Below, one piece after another: positions 1 through 10,195 of a DNA stretch of 64,000 bases. Both the position numbers and the translations under genes were made by a program. The notes below the pieces were generated by a model. It was not told the origin of the DNA and made no database searches. It saw only the letters and a program-made list of their open reading frames with translations. The DNA is from Aselliscus stoliczkanus (Eukaryota; Chordata; Mammalia; Chiroptera; Hipposideridae): contig CM066733.1 in NCBI GenBank assembly GCA_033961575.1, positions 63,858,921 to 63,922,920 of the forward strand. The letters run 5' to 3'. The first letter of the stretch is position 1. Every line of letters starts with the position of its first letter.

Positions 1-99
1 TTCTCTAGGAGTCCCATATATCTGCAGCATTCCGTCCTGCCGCAGGACCTTGCTCATGCTTCAGTATTCCCCCCACCCCCACCCCTTCCTACTTAATTA

Positions 100-345
100 C
101 TCATCCTTTAGAACTCTGCTGAAGCAGCATTTCCTCAGGGAATCTTCCTTGATTAGATCAACCCCCTATTTTAGGAGCTTATAGTGTATAGATTGTGTCA
201 CCATTGCAATTATGTATTTGCACAATGATTTGATGATTTTCTGCCCCCACATTGAAGTCAGGGTTTAGGTCTGGTTTTGCACACTATGGGACATTCTGCT
301 GGGCATGATGTAGGTGCTCAATAAATATATATTGAATGACTTAAT
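100..345 (-). repeat. L2 (LINE-2) 3'-end fragment, antisense
   Basis: The stretch resembles the reverse complement of the L2 3' end. It has an 'aactctgctgaagcagcat' block, and near its end a 'gggcatgatgtaggtgctca' block followed by 'ataaatatatattgaatga', the usual L2/MIR-type terminus. It is diverged and no target-site duplication is visible. L2 is a long-dead mammalian LINE, so no coding capacity is expected. Confidence 0.55.
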
Positions 346-1262
346 GAATACATTTAGCTATTGTCTAATATACTAAAATAGGAGCTAGGAGTCAGCAAAC
401 GATTTTTCTATGCAAGTGGTGGAAGGGGGCCAGGAGGGCTGGGCGATGAAGTAGAGCAGAGAGGCATTCTTAATTATTCATTCAGATTGAGTGGACTCTG
501 GGGTGTGGCAGAGGGAACACTGACCTGGAACTCAGGAGACCTACTTTCTGGTCTTAGCTCAGCCCCGGTAGCTGGGCCACTGCCTGGACACAGTGAGATA
601 CGGTCAGATGTGGGATATATTTGAAGGCAGAGCCTACAACCTTTGCTGTCAGATTGGATGCAGGGAGTGAAGAAAAGAGGGTCAAGGATTAGTCCTGAGG
701 GTTTAGCTGAACAAATGGAAGGCCATTTATGAGAAGGGGAAGATAGCAAGAGAAGCAGGTTTTAGGGAGATGATCTAATGGGCTCATATACAAATGAGTC
801 GCAGGTTCCTGTAGCTGGCTGGCCCTATACTGTAGACTTCACTCTCCCACAGGTACCCCCAGAAAAAGCCAAAGCCCTAGGCTACCATGTGCTACCAGGT
901 GGGTATAAGAAAGGTCGGCCTTTGAAGGTGCGTAGTTGCCAGTCAAGGAATGATTCAGCCTGGCTCAGCGATAAGATTGAACAGAAAGTGGTCAGAAGAC
1001 CTAGCCCCCACGCCTGGTTGGAAGCAGCCACTTTCTGGTAAAGACTGGTGACGATGGCAGGGATATCCATGCATGGTCACTACAGATATCTTGGATAATT
1101 CAGAAAAGTATAATCCAATTACATGCCTAACATCTTCATGTATTTTCTCTCAATCTTTATTTTACACAGTTTTCTATAAGCAGTTGAACTCATCCATATA
1201 ACTTGATTTGGCAATTTCCTTTTCTCACTAAATAGTAGAGCACATGCTTCTAAATTGCTTTC
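346..1262. other. No recognisable gene or repeat
   Basis: This stretch is not obviously repetitive. It contains an open frame on the plus strand at 778-1041 with an acceptor-like 'ctctcccacag' near 842-852, but no protein family is recognised. It may be intron or intergenic sequence upstream of the terminal exon at 5686. Confidence 0.4.
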
Positions 1263-1281
1263 CAGAGAGGACGTACAGAGC

Positions 1282-1382
1282 CCGCCCAGTGGTGCATTGG
1301 TTAAGAGCTGGCTTGGGAAGCCAGCGGCCCTGGTTCGGGTCCCACATATGAGGGCCAGTGACACTGCCCTCAAAAACAAAAA
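1282..1382 (+). mobile_element. tRNA-derived SINE (short family, copy 1)
   Basis: About 100 bp with an A-box-like region (gtggtgcattggttaag), the paired segment 'ctggcttgggaagccag', a B-box-like 'ggttcgggtccc' and the family 3' end 'gacactgccctc' plus an A-rich tail. It is flanked by a 19-bp target-site duplication, 'cagagaggacgtacagagc' at 1263-1281 and the same with one mismatch at 1383-1401. This is a retrotransposed SINE and not a tRNA gene. Confidence 0.92.
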
Positions 1383-1539
1383 CAGAGAGGATGTACAGAG
1401 CTACTCTGCTACAAACAATGTATTTGTATGCCTCTCCCCTGGCAATCTTGTCAGCAATGAGTATTAGCATGAGAATACTTTGAAAATGTTACAGGTGAAA
1501 AATAGCAATGCATTATTCATAATTATTTCAATTCCTAAT

Positions 1540-1930
1540 CATTATTATTTTAATTTGTAATTCTTATATTTCTAGAATGAACACTTCTCTAATGCTTATT
1601 GGTTATATGTTTTATCAGCCTATTTTTCAATATATATTTCAACTCAATTCATTATGATTTCAATTTGCAATTATATATATACTTTATATATATTAAGTAT
1701 ACACTTAATGTGTATACTTAATAAAGTATAAACTTAATATATATAAAGTATATATACACTATACATAGTATATATATATATATATACTATATATGCTATA
1801 TATATTTTAAGCATATATAAGTGTAAATATATGCTGAATATATATTAAACATATAGGATATAGAAGTATACATTTTATTACTTATATATAAATATAAATA
1901 CATTTATATAATATAATTATATACATATGT
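1540..1930. repeat. AT-rich low-complexity tract with palindrome
   Basis: The stretch is nearly pure A/T, with long TA-dinucleotide runs from about 1666 to 1920. It includes a perfect inverted repeat with 13-bp arms at 1692-1704 and 1710-1722, separated by 5 bases. Such tracts expand by slippage and can form cruciforms. No gene is seen. Confidence 0.85.
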
Positions 1931-2689
1931 TACTTATATAATGCACTTTCAAAACTGACTTTTGCAAAGGTATTTGTGGGATGGTAACAGGATGCAGAAT
2001 TACCGAAATTTAGTTACACTTCATCTTCCCCATCTCGGGAAGTAGCATCATCCCCAAATGGTCATATGCATGAGGGAGATGGGGATATCCATGAGGAGAG
2101 AAGGGAGAGCCAGGGGTAGAAAGTTGGGATTCAACTGCTGGGTGAGCTGGGTTCACACTCTAGTGCACCTTAGTGATGGTGAGGCTCCAAGCTTTATGAG
2201 CAAAGTGTTGCTAACTATCTGGCAGACATCTGCTGTGCAGCTCATTTGGGTTTCTGCCCCGATCTGATCTGCCAGGTGGATTTTGGTATCTGCAGCGCGA
2301 CCGACACCCTGAGAGCCGATGGCCCTGCCTGCTCCTTCAGGGTAGGGACTCTGTCGGATTCGGCTGTGCCTCTAGAGCCTAGGACAGCATCTCACACACA
2401 GCAGGCCTGCAGATCCAATTTGTTCTGTGACTAGATGATTGGGAACCTGGAGCAGATGACTAGGAGAGAGGACAGTCCATTCGCTGTTCTGCTCTCTGCT
2501 GTGCCACTAAACAGCAAGTCTCTTTCGCTTACTGGCCTCCCTCTCAACATCTTAAGTGGTTAATCCAATGATAGTAGAGATTCCTTCGAACTCTGAAGTT
2601 CTGAGAAAACACCAAAGGCAAATGAAGGCAAAAACATCTTTGCCTTCGTTTCCTCTTCTATGATACAGGATGAAAATAGCAACTTCCCA
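1931..2689. other. No recognisable gene or repeat
   Basis: Two short open frames occur at 2058-2267 and 2246-2434 (plus strand), but neither resembles a known protein and no splice or promoter context supports them. The 2260-2350 part is moderately CpG-bearing. Confidence 0.4.
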
Positions 2690-2795
2690 TAAGGTTGCCA
2701 GGTAAAATATGGGACACCCTGTTACATTAGAATATCTTTTTTAGTATGAGCATGTCCCAAATATTGCATAGACTCCATAAATAATTGGAGCACCA
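2690..2795. repeat. Old DNA-transposon-like fragment
   Basis: The blocks 'aaatatgggacaccctgtta' and 'catgtcccaaatattgca' match my memory of a common palindromic non-autonomous mammalian DNA transposon. Orientation is not determined. It is short and diverged, and the family name needs a library search. Confidence 0.4.
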
Positions 2796-2884
2796 AATGA
2801 TTAAACAACATGCAGCTGGATGGGTTTATTGCATTTGGAGTTGTGTTTCTGGACACGGCATCATCTGGATGATGATTCTATGGC

Positions 2885-3060
2885 ATTCACTCAACAAGTA
2901 TTTATTGAGCATCTACTCTGTGCCAGACACAGTTTAGGCCCTGGTGACACAGCAGAGAATGAAATAAGCAGTATCTCTCATTTCACAGGGCTTACATTCT
3001 AGTGAACAGAAAACTACATAAAACATCAGGTGCTCATAATTCTCAGGAGACAAATAAGGC
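2885..3060 (+). repeat. L2-type fragment
   Basis: The stretch reads 'caacaagtatttattgagca' followed by 'tctactctgtgccagacaca', then a dropped-gap match to 'gcttacattctag'. This is the widespread 'bodies of L2' motif series in sense orientation. It is diverged with no visible target duplication. Confidence 0.55.
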
Positions 3061-3509
3061 AGGATAAGGGTTGGAGACCATTTGAGGGAATGAAGGACAG
3101 AATTAAGGAGTCTGATTAATTGACCCTCTGCACCTGAGAGCCCCTGATCCCTGCAAAGAGCTGTGTTTGTAGCAGCAAGACCCTGATACTATTTTGTAGC
3201 AATCACTGAAGTGCATAAAAATCAGGTCATTGATTTTAAAGCTTTTGTCCCAAGTCAGGGATAAAATGATCAGTTGCTTGGATGGAAGAGACCTATAAAT
3301 CATTTAGCCCAGATTTTAGCTGAGCTGGGGCTGCATCAAAGTTTCCCGACTGCCAGGGAGAAGTTCTGAGAGCTGATGTTTGTGTTAAAAAGGTGCTTCT
3401 GTTTTCTCGATTCTCTTTACCAGTCTGGTTGGGATGAGTCTTGACAACTTGATGTCTCTTGAAGCTGAAGCTGAAACAACAAGTGAAGGGCTTTCCTCTT
3501 TAAGAAATC

Positions 3510-3511
<2 letters not shown>

Positions 3512-3558
<47 letters not shown>
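3512..3558. repeat. (CA)n microsatellite
   Basis: An uninterrupted CA dinucleotide run of about 47 bases. A short open frame (3434-3649) runs through it and would encode a Thr-His repeat, which is a by-product of the repeat. Confidence 0.97.
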
Positions 3559-3561
<3 letters not shown>

Positions 3562-3787
3562 CCCAAGCCAGTGCTCTCTGGTTCCTTTGCCAGAGGTTAT
3601 CAAGCTAACAGCAGGCGAGGCCGCCTCTCTTATCACCCTGGCAGCTTAAAGAGAGGTCATCAGCACCAACACTATGACTATCTTCATGATCATATAAGGT
3701 TTCCAGGTTGCTCCTCTATATTTGATTATTTTAGTTCCTATAATCACAAATTCTACGCTTTATTACCAAGCTTGCCTATTTGGTCTA

Positions 3788-3958
3788 CACGTTTGCTACC
3801 CAAAGTATGGTCCCTAGGCCAGCAGCATCCTCATCAACTGGGAGCTGGCTAGAAATGCAGGGTCTCAGGCCCCACCCCTGACCTGCTGAATTACAACCTG
3901 CCCTTTAACAACGTCCGAGGGAAATGACATGCACAATTAAGGTTTGAGAAACCCTGCC
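3788..3958 (+). mobile_element. MER5A-like hAT non-autonomous element
   Basis: The blocks 'caaagtatggtccctaggcc', 'agcagcatcctcatcaactg' and 'ggccccacccctgacctgct' in order, ending near 'ggtttgagaaaccctg', match the arrangement of the MER5A family of hAT-Charlie elements. It has no coding capacity and its terminal inverted repeats are degraded. Confidence 0.75.
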
Positions 3959-5660
3959 CTAGAACATTCTGGTGCGTGCCTCTATTTCATTTCACACATG
4001 AGACTTCTATTTGATTTCATATAAAGGGCTCTCGTTTGCTACAAGAGTTGGATATGTGAAGCTCATTAACATCTTTCTCAAGTAAAACCAGATCAAACGG
4101 TTGGAGAGTTACTCTTTTATCATTTTCAACTCACAGGAGTTATATACTGAGAAGTGTCTGCAATTCTTGGTTTACAAATTAAGATCCTCGCAGAATCCTG
4201 AGGAAATTAAGTTTTGGTGGAAGAGAGGCAGTTCTGTGAAAGCCAACAGCAGAAAGTACCCGTGCCATTTCTATCAGAGAAGTCTGCAGGCACATTGGTG
4301 GCTTCTCCTCAAATGTTGGCCCTCGAGGTACACTGCCTGCCTGGTCCAGCCAGACATTATTCCCAACCGCACAAAGTGGACATGCAAACATCTGGGGCCC
4401 GTGAGCCCTGTGAGAACGTTGCTGGGTGCTGAAGTCAGGACAGATGAGGGAACCAGCTCTTACCAGATGATTAGGGCTTTTCTGAGTCTCAGCCAGACGC
4501 GGATGAAGGAGCAGCTCACCCATGACGAGTGGGAAGAAAACACATGTTCACATGCAATGGGGGATGTGTTTACTCAGTGACTCTTTAATCATGTCACTCT
4601 CTCCAGTATAATAAGGTGAGGTAACAGAGCAAGTTCTGCCTTTGAAAGGCTCAGGAACCCAGAGGGTCAGGGCATAAAGGTGGGCACCGAAACGGACAAT
4701 GCAGAAAGCCAAGAGCAGACGCTCTAGCTGGAATGGGGAGAGAGGCCTCAGAGATTGGCTCCAGAAAATCTCAGAAGTGCTTCTAGGGTGAGTGTGGACC
4801 ATCTACCCAGAGACAGTGAACAGGGTGGCTGAGACAGCTGGGTTCAGGTCTTTGGCACTGATGTGGATCCTTTGATCTGAGGTTGGTAAACCTTGCTACT
4901 ATCCCCAGTGACAAAGAGCTGCCACTCATTTTCTACCTGGAGGCTCCAGGGATTAAGTGAGAAGGAACAAAGGTAGGTTTGTCGAATGTGTCCAGGTCTT
5001 GAGCGCTGCCCACTGTGAATTTAGATCAATGCTTCAAGTTGAAGGCTTTTGAATGCTGATTGGTCAGTCCTGGAAGGGTCCCAGGGGCTCATATGGGCCC
5101 AACCTTCTTGTACAGATGGAAACATGAAACCAAGTCCCCAAGGAGGAAATGGGACTGGCCAAGTTTCCAGGGCATGTTCTGGCAGAGCGATAATCAGTAT
5201 TAAGGTCTTCTGGCTCCTGGCCCCAAATTCTTTCAGCTCCCCCTGAAAGCCTGGCTTTGCTGGGGCAGTGGCAGGGACTGTCTGTTTAACAAACACACCT
5301 GCTTCTGAGAAGAGTGGGGCGCGGCCTCCTTTCACAGTCTGTTTCTACTGTCCTTGACAAGATTGCCTCCAACTCCTGCCCCTGCCTGACAGTCCCTTTG
5401 CCTTCACAGGAGTGCCAGTGGAGACTCTCATCTACCAGGAGGCCATGTTGGACCCTGTGATCCTTCTTGCTTCTGGATTTCTATACTCGGCTCCACAGGA
5501 TTCCCACGTTGTTCTTGATACATTAACGGTTCATATAAAACCCTCTCTTCCTTACTAGATGGCAAGTCTGGGGGTAGGAAATAACTCCCCACCTCCTGAC
5601 TCAGTTCTTTAGTACCTAGTTTGGAGTTGGGCATACAGTTGACAATCAGCGCCTGAGTGA
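3959..5660. other. Unique sequence, presumed intron upstream of the terminal exon
   Basis: No repeat or convincing exon is recognised. The longest open frame (4101-4580, plus, 159 codons) has no family resemblance, overlaps an equally long antisense frame (4179-4523) and lacks splice context, so it is treated as chance. If the exon at 5686 is real, some or all of this interval is its intron. Confidence 0.4.
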
Positions 5661-5685
5661 CCCTTTCTCCTTTCTTCCTTGGCAG
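5661..5685 (+). promoter_or_regulatory. Splice acceptor (3' splice site)
   Basis: A strong pyrimidine tract (ccctttctcctttcttcctt) is followed by GGCAG, with the AG at 5684-5685. The downstream long open frame has no useful ATG at its beginning, which fits an internal splice junction better than a translation start. The codon frame puts the intron in phase 1: one base of the first codon comes from the missing upstream exon. Confidence 0.75.
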
Positions 5686-6278
5686 ATTCAGAGCCCAGTA
5701 CTTTGGACTCCCAGTCTTCGACCACCTTGTTCCTCTCCTCGGAGGAGCCCGGCCCCTCCACCGCCGCCCTGCCCTCCCCCTCCTCCTCCTGCGAGCCCCA
5801 GGCGTTTTCCCCGGGCCCTTCTGGGCTACCCCCACTGCTGCCGCCACCGCTCCCCACTGCGCCTCCTTCGGGCTCCAGTGCCCCACGACGTACTGGCCTC
5901 TTCTCGGTGGTCGCCTCCTCCCCGGAGGCTGCCCCGCGCCTGGTAGACTGGCTGCCTGGCTGCCCCTCGGCCACCCCTCCTGGAGTCCGGGGGGATGAGC
6001 GGGAGCGGCCGACGCCCTCCCAGGGCCCCGAGAGGGGTTTTGCCTCGCGCCCGGGCGCAGCTGGCAGGGAGGAGGGCACCGAGGACCCGGGCACCTCTCC
6101 ACCTCCCTGCACCCCACCCGCCGCCCCTGCGAGCTTGGAAGCCAATGTCGGGGACATCCTGGTGGAGTTGCGGACGATGAACGGCCACCTGGATGTCATA
6201 GCGAGGGCCCTCACCAAACTGGCCTCGTCCCTGGGGCCTCAGCCCCAGCCCCTTCCCGATGCCCCGGATGCCAACTAA
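5686..6278 (+). CDS. Terminal coding exon of an unidentified gene (partial; Pro/Ser-rich with C-terminal amphipathic helix)
   Basis: The exon holds 196 codons after the acceptor and ends with TAA at 6276-6278. The first two bases, AT, complete a codon begun in an upstream exon that I could not locate. Residues 1-150 of the exon are dominated by Ser, Pro, Ala and Gly, look intrinsically disordered and have no domain I can name. Residues about 154-183 (beginning VGDILVELRTMNGHLDVIAR) form a regular hydrophobic pattern expected of an amphipathic helix or short coiled coil, suggesting a dimerisation or partner-binding tail; this is inference. The last 13 residues are Pro-rich and end in PDAN. DNA in this exon is far richer in G+C and CpG than either flank, as in many mammalian 3' coding exons. 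The general layout (PGPST-type linker then a C-terminal helix) recalls some Myb/SANT-like (trihelix) regulators, but similarity is too weak to name the gene. Antisense open frames of about 200 codons are shadows of the GC-rich composition. Confidence 0.7.
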
Positions 6279-6960
6279 TGGGGTTGCCACCGGCTGTGCA
6301 ACTGAGCAGCGTGCAGTAAAAGGAACTTCGAGGGCACCAGGCATCCCCGCCTGTCCGTCATGCAGGAACCAAGCAAACCCAGCAGAAGAGGGTGTCACTC
6401 TGCTCAACCTACTTAGGGTAATGGACCGCCCTTCGCATTTCCGTCTGAAATGATAGCACTTCTCACAACCTCTCCTATGTGAGGCTCTTTTTCAGCGTTC
6501 TCACAGCTGTCCCCCATCTCCTGTTCTCTCCTGGCCCTTCAAAGGTCCTTCTCTGGTTTTGGAAAAAGGCCTTGAGCACATGACAAGAAAAGTGCTCCCA
6601 AGACGCTGGTGGAACTCTGGGAAAGATGCTCAGAGAACCATCCCTTCACATCCTACATCCTGACTTCCTAGTGATGTGGCCGGAAGGCAAGTGCAAAACA
6701 TATTACGAACGCAACGAAATAGTTCAAGGGCAGCTCCAGCTTTTCTCTCTTGAGTTGTTGATAGTGTATCTGATCCCAGGTGACTTTTACACATTTCTTT
6801 GAAAAAATAGTTGGGGAAAATTTATTTTTTCTCGTAATCACATTTCAAGACATGTGGAAAATAGAGAAGTGAAAAAAATCTGATGTAAAGGGTGGGGTAT
6901 TTAAGCCTTTCTTATGAATAAGAAAGTATTTGTGTAATAAACAAAATTTGTATGTGCATT
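6279..6960 (+). other. 3' untranslated region of the terminal exon
   Basis: From the TAA stop to just past the polyadenylation signal, sequence composition falls back to AT-rich. No repeat is recognised inside it. Two A/T-rich stretches (6780-6830 and 6840-6900) precede the signal. The predicted cleavage point is about 10-25 bases beyond 6941; the exact end is inferred. Confidence 0.6.
6936..6941 (+). terminator. Polyadenylation signal AATAAA
   Basis: This canonical hexamer lies 658 bases after the stop codon. A GT-rich stretch (tttgtatgtgcattgtctgg) follows at 6947-6966, the expected downstream element. Together they support the 3' end of the transcript whose last coding exon starts at 5686. 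Confidence 0.7.
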
Positions 6961-7189
6961 GTCTGGAGTTGGCCTCTCTTCTCCACACTTCTTCCTTTGC
7001 ACGGCCCACTCTTTCTGTTCATAGTTACTTCCAAATTCTGTCTTTGAGGCTTGTTTCAACTTTCCTCATGCGTGTGAAGAATAAGCTTCTAAAGATTCTC
7101 ATGATACTTTTTCTAAAACTCCCAGATCCCCCTTAATTTGAGGGAGCCACCCCTTTTCTCTAGATTGGAGCAGAAACAGTCACAGAGTG

Positions 7190-7315
7190 ATTGGCTAAAA
7201 ATGCCTCGGACGCCAGAATCCCTCTAGTCACTAGATGCCAGGAACACCATTTTCCCCAACTGTGGCAACCCAAACACATCTCCAGATGTCGCCATTGTCT
7301 CCTGGCTGAAACCTA
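7190..7315 (+). repeat. hAT-Charlie-type non-autonomous fragment
   Basis: The blocks 'ccctctagtcactagatgcc', 'aactgtggcaacccaaacac' and 'atctccagatgtcgcc' in this order match an abundant mammalian hAT-type element whose consensus reads about gtgacaaccaaaaatgtctccagac. It is diverged and truncated at both ends. Confidence 0.55.
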
Positions 7316-7929
7316 GATGAAATTTCAGAAATCTGGAATAACCTATGGCCTGCAGGGTCTCACCTCCCATCACAAGGCAGGATACTTCTCACCTTCCTAT
7401 TTGAATTAGAATTTTAATAAAGTGGGATCATTTGCCACAAGCAAATATACTGTCTTTTTTTTGTTGGTTTTTTTTTCCCCAGAAACAAACCTAAGGTCGA
7501 ATATCGCATCACACAGAGTAAAAACCCCATCCCCAAGCATTTGTAGGGCTCACAGCTGCTGCGCTGAGGCTGGCCACCGATGGCCTGGTCGCTGCACTTG
7601 CTGCCCCCTCCCCTGTCCACTCCCCAGGGCCTCTCAGACTTTGGTATGTCCAAAAGCTTGTTAAGATTCTGCTTCCGCAATCTCAGTGGGGCCTGAGAGT
7701 CAGCATTTCCACTCAGCTTCAGAAGGATGCTGATGCTATTGGCCAGAGACACACTTGGAATCCTAAGCAAATAGTAATGAGTAGTAGGGAGGATTGTCTG
7801 CTGGTTCCAACTGCTACTTCCTGGTCCCCAGGAAGGCCACTTGTCTTTGCCTCCCACAGTGGCCTAGATTCCTCAACCTTTACCAAAAGTTTCAATGCAG
7901 CTCCTGGGGCGGGGGGCGGGGGGGAGGCT
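7316..7929. other. No recognisable gene or repeat
   Basis: The antisense open frame at 7414-7857 and its plus-strand counterparts are not recognisable proteins. A G-rich block at 7906-7927 (ggggcggggggcggggggg) directly precedes a T tract and could form a G-quadruplex. Confidence 0.4.
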
Positions 7930-7949
7930 TTTTTTTTTTTTTTTTTTAG
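7930..7949. repeat. Poly-T tract
   Basis: This is a homopolymer T run of about 19 bases next to a G-rich block. It could be the tail of an antisense retro-insertion, but no element body is recognised beside it. Confidence 0.8.
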
Positions 7950-8004
7950 CCTGGCTGTATTAGGGTTAGTCACCAACTTCTAAAGAAGCTTCAATGGAGT
8001 TCAA

Positions 8005-8110
8005 ATCAATTCAACAAACAATTGAGTGTCTACACTGCTGGTACCCCTGGGGACACAAAGATGAATAGAATAAGGGTTCTGCCCTTGAGGGGCTCCCAGC
8101 CTAGCATCTG
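8005..8110 (+). repeat. L2-type fragment
   Basis: The stretch 'caacaaacaattgagtgtct' then 'ctggggacacaaagatgaat' then 'gcccttgaggggctcccag' follows the same L2 block order seen at 30930 and 44990 in this window. Confidence 0.5.
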
Positions 8111-8115
8111 GGAGG

Positions 8116-8750
8116 GATTATCAGGTTCCAGTGTGTAAATAACTTGAAGGGGTTGGGGAAGAGCAGCAGGGGGAGGTAAAAATGGCACTCCTGTGGAGGC
8201 CAGGCTTCTTAGGGTTTGACTTTGGGAATTATTTAATCATTCTGAGCCTCAGGTCCCTAATCTGTGTCACATGGGCTTGATAGCATCTGCTCCGACTGGG
8301 CCTATCCGTATCAGACATGGAGGTGAAGGGGCTTTTTCACTCCAGAAAGTGCTGTCTAAATGCGCTTTTATGGCTAGTGGGTATTCTTATTCCCTTTCTC
8401 CTGGGTCCTGGGTCAGGAGGTCCCTGTGAAACGAGAATCACACACTCAAGTATGAGCTATTCTTCTGTCTCTGAGGACTAACGATGCACCCCCTCCACCC
8501 CGCAACACCTCTTCTTTTATTTCAGGAATTGAATTCATGGCAGCTTAACTGGCATTCAAGTGTAGCAACTGGGAGTGTCAGCACTGGGTTTTCACTCATT
8601 TGCACATTCGAAGAGTCTTTTGTCCTAATGTTAACTGACTTCTTTTGCTTTAGATTAAAAATAGCAACACCAAAAGTAAATCTTTTGGGAACAAAAGGGG
8701 CTAGCATATAAATAATACAGTGACCGAATCCTTTGGTCAGAATCCCAGTG
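8116..8750. other. Mostly unique, with a weak MIR-like piece
   Basis: At 8215-8270 the text 'gaattatttaatcattctga' then 'gcctcaggtccctaatctgt' resembles a MIR core in sense orientation. The rest of the interval shows nothing recognisable. Confidence 0.35.
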
Positions 8751-8785
8751 TGTGTAATATATATATATATACACATATATATATG
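8751..8785. repeat. (TA)n / (TG) compound microsatellite
   Basis: A short tract of 'gtgtgtaatatatatatata' followed by cacatatatatat. Confidence 0.85.
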
Positions 8786-9519
8786 GTTCAGATTGAGGAA
8801 TCAGAGGAAGGAGGGAGTTGATAAGACACTTATTTCATTCAGGGAGAGCAGAGAAAAGTCTGAGCTCCTGTCCTGGGTGAGTGCAGCCTGCTGTTTTTAG
8901 AGATGGGGCTCAACGTGGGGGTTGGATAGTAGGGGTGGGACTGATCTTCACCTTGCAGAAGATACAGCCAGGGAAATATGCCAGTGTCCAGGGGATTGTG
9001 GGTGATATGGAATTGAGTTAAAAAATATATTAAAATTTGAAAGGACTTGACAGAAAAAAGGGAAATCTAGTTTTCTAGATTTCAGGTGGAAACTTCCCTC
9101 TGAGATACTAAACTGTCCCAATACTTGTTTTTCCCAAAACTTAGGGTTGGCACAGCATAAGACAAGTACATGATGGTCCAAGGTGGCAAGCTGAAAGGCG
9201 GCATAAGACCTATGGCAGAAAATAGCATGCTTAAGCCAAGGAAGAATTTACCAGCAGTTATAGCAGCTCACCTTTGTGAGGTAGTGAGGGGCTTGTTTCT
9301 GAAGGCATTCAAGCAGAGACTAGATGGGGAACTGTGGAGGCTGCAGCAGAAGGGATTCTACACTGGGAGGGGCAGTGATTTGAGGGCCCTTTCATTCTAA
9401 CATTGAAGTCATACTTGGCTTTCTTTCTCTCTCATACCCACATCCAGTATATTAACAACAGAGAGTTCCCCTCTCCAACCAGTTCTTACCACCTCCATTG
9501 CTACCATCTGGTCCAACCT
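8786..9519. other. No recognisable gene or repeat
   Basis: Unique sequence. The short open frame at 9170-9400 (plus) is not recognised. Confidence 0.35.
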
Positions 9520-9600
9520 ATTCTTTCACCTGAATTACTGCAATAGCCTCCTAACTGGCCTCCCTGCTGCCTCCGTATTCTTACAGGGCAGCCAGACTGG

Positions 9601-9624
9601 TAAAAAAAAAAAAAAAAAAAAAAA
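9601..9624. repeat. Poly-A tract inside L2
   Basis: A homopolymer A run interrupts the L2 body exactly where the L2 text would otherwise continue. It is either local expansion or the remains of a very short retro-insertion. Confidence 0.85.
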
Positions 9625-9958
9625 ATTGACTGGGTTATTCCTCTGCATAAGACTCTTCTGTGGCTTCCATCTCACTCAGAGTAAGAGCCATAGTTTTACA
9701 ATCTAGCCTCCTACTACCTGCCTGACCTCATGTATTATCGCTCTCCCCCACTGCAGTCACACAATTCTCACACCAGGCACATGCCTAGCTCAGGGCCTTT
9801 GCACCGGTTATTTCTGCAGCCTGAACCACAGATATATCACATAGCCTGCTCTATCACTTCCTTCATGTCATTGCTCAAATGTTAGCACCCTTTTAGAAGT
9901 TGTAAACCTCTCCCAAATCCTCCATTCTCTAATGCATTTCTTATTCTCCTTTCTTGCT

Positions 9959-9998
9959 TTTCTCTCTCTCTCTCTCTTTCTCTCTTTCTCTCTTTCTC

Positions 9999-10054
<56 letters not shown>

Positions 10055-10091
10055 TTCTTTCTTTCATCCTTTCTTTCTTTCTTTCTTCTTA
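9959..10091. repeat. (TC)n/(TTTC)n microsatellite
   Basis: Tandem TC units grade into about 20 TTTC units, with one TTTTC variant near 10053 and an interruption (catcc) at about 10066. It yields open frames of Lys/Arg/Glu repeats on the minus strand and Phe/Leu/Ser repeats on the plus strand, which are artefacts. Confidence 0.95.
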
Positions 10092-10195
10092 CCATGCCAC
10101 ATGCTGTGTGTCTTATTTTTTGTCATTAGAATGTCAGCTCCATGAGGGAAGCAATTTTTGTTTAGTTCACTGCTGTTATCTTAGCATACTGCCTT

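Larger units (their letters stand above)
9520..10195 (-). repeat. L2 3' region, antisense, interrupted by A tract and (TTTC)n
   Basis: The order 'cctgaattactgcaatagcc', 'tcctaactggcctccctgct', 'tggcttccatctcactcaga', 'tcagggcctttgcaccgg' and 'gaatgtcagctccatgaggg' is that of the L2 3' region read in reverse. A 24-base A run sits at 9601-9624 and a TC/TTTC microsatellite at 9959-10091 splits the last part. No coding capacity is expected. Confidence 0.8.

Noticed and set aside
778..1041. Possible upstream exon with an acceptor-like ctctcccacag
   Set aside because: The encoded peptide is unrecognised, the donor (caggtggg) choice is ambiguous, and no phase link to the exon at 5686 can be shown.
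1282..1382. Functional tRNA gene
   Set aside because: Although A- and B-box-like motifs are present, the flanking target duplication, A tail and CCCTC 3' end identify a SINE.
4101..4580. 159-codon plus-strand open frame
   Set aside because: No family resemblance, no splice or start context, and an overlapping antisense frame of similar length; it reads as chance in unique sequence.
5428..6407. Three long antisense open frames (about 190-230 codons) opposite the terminal exon
   Set aside because: They are mirror frames produced by high G+C and CpG content. Only the plus-strand frame has a matching acceptor, stop and polyadenylation signal.
9868..10145. Lys/Arg/Glu-repeat and Phe/Leu/Ser-repeat open frames
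   Set aside because: They are direct translations of the (TTTC)n microsatellite.
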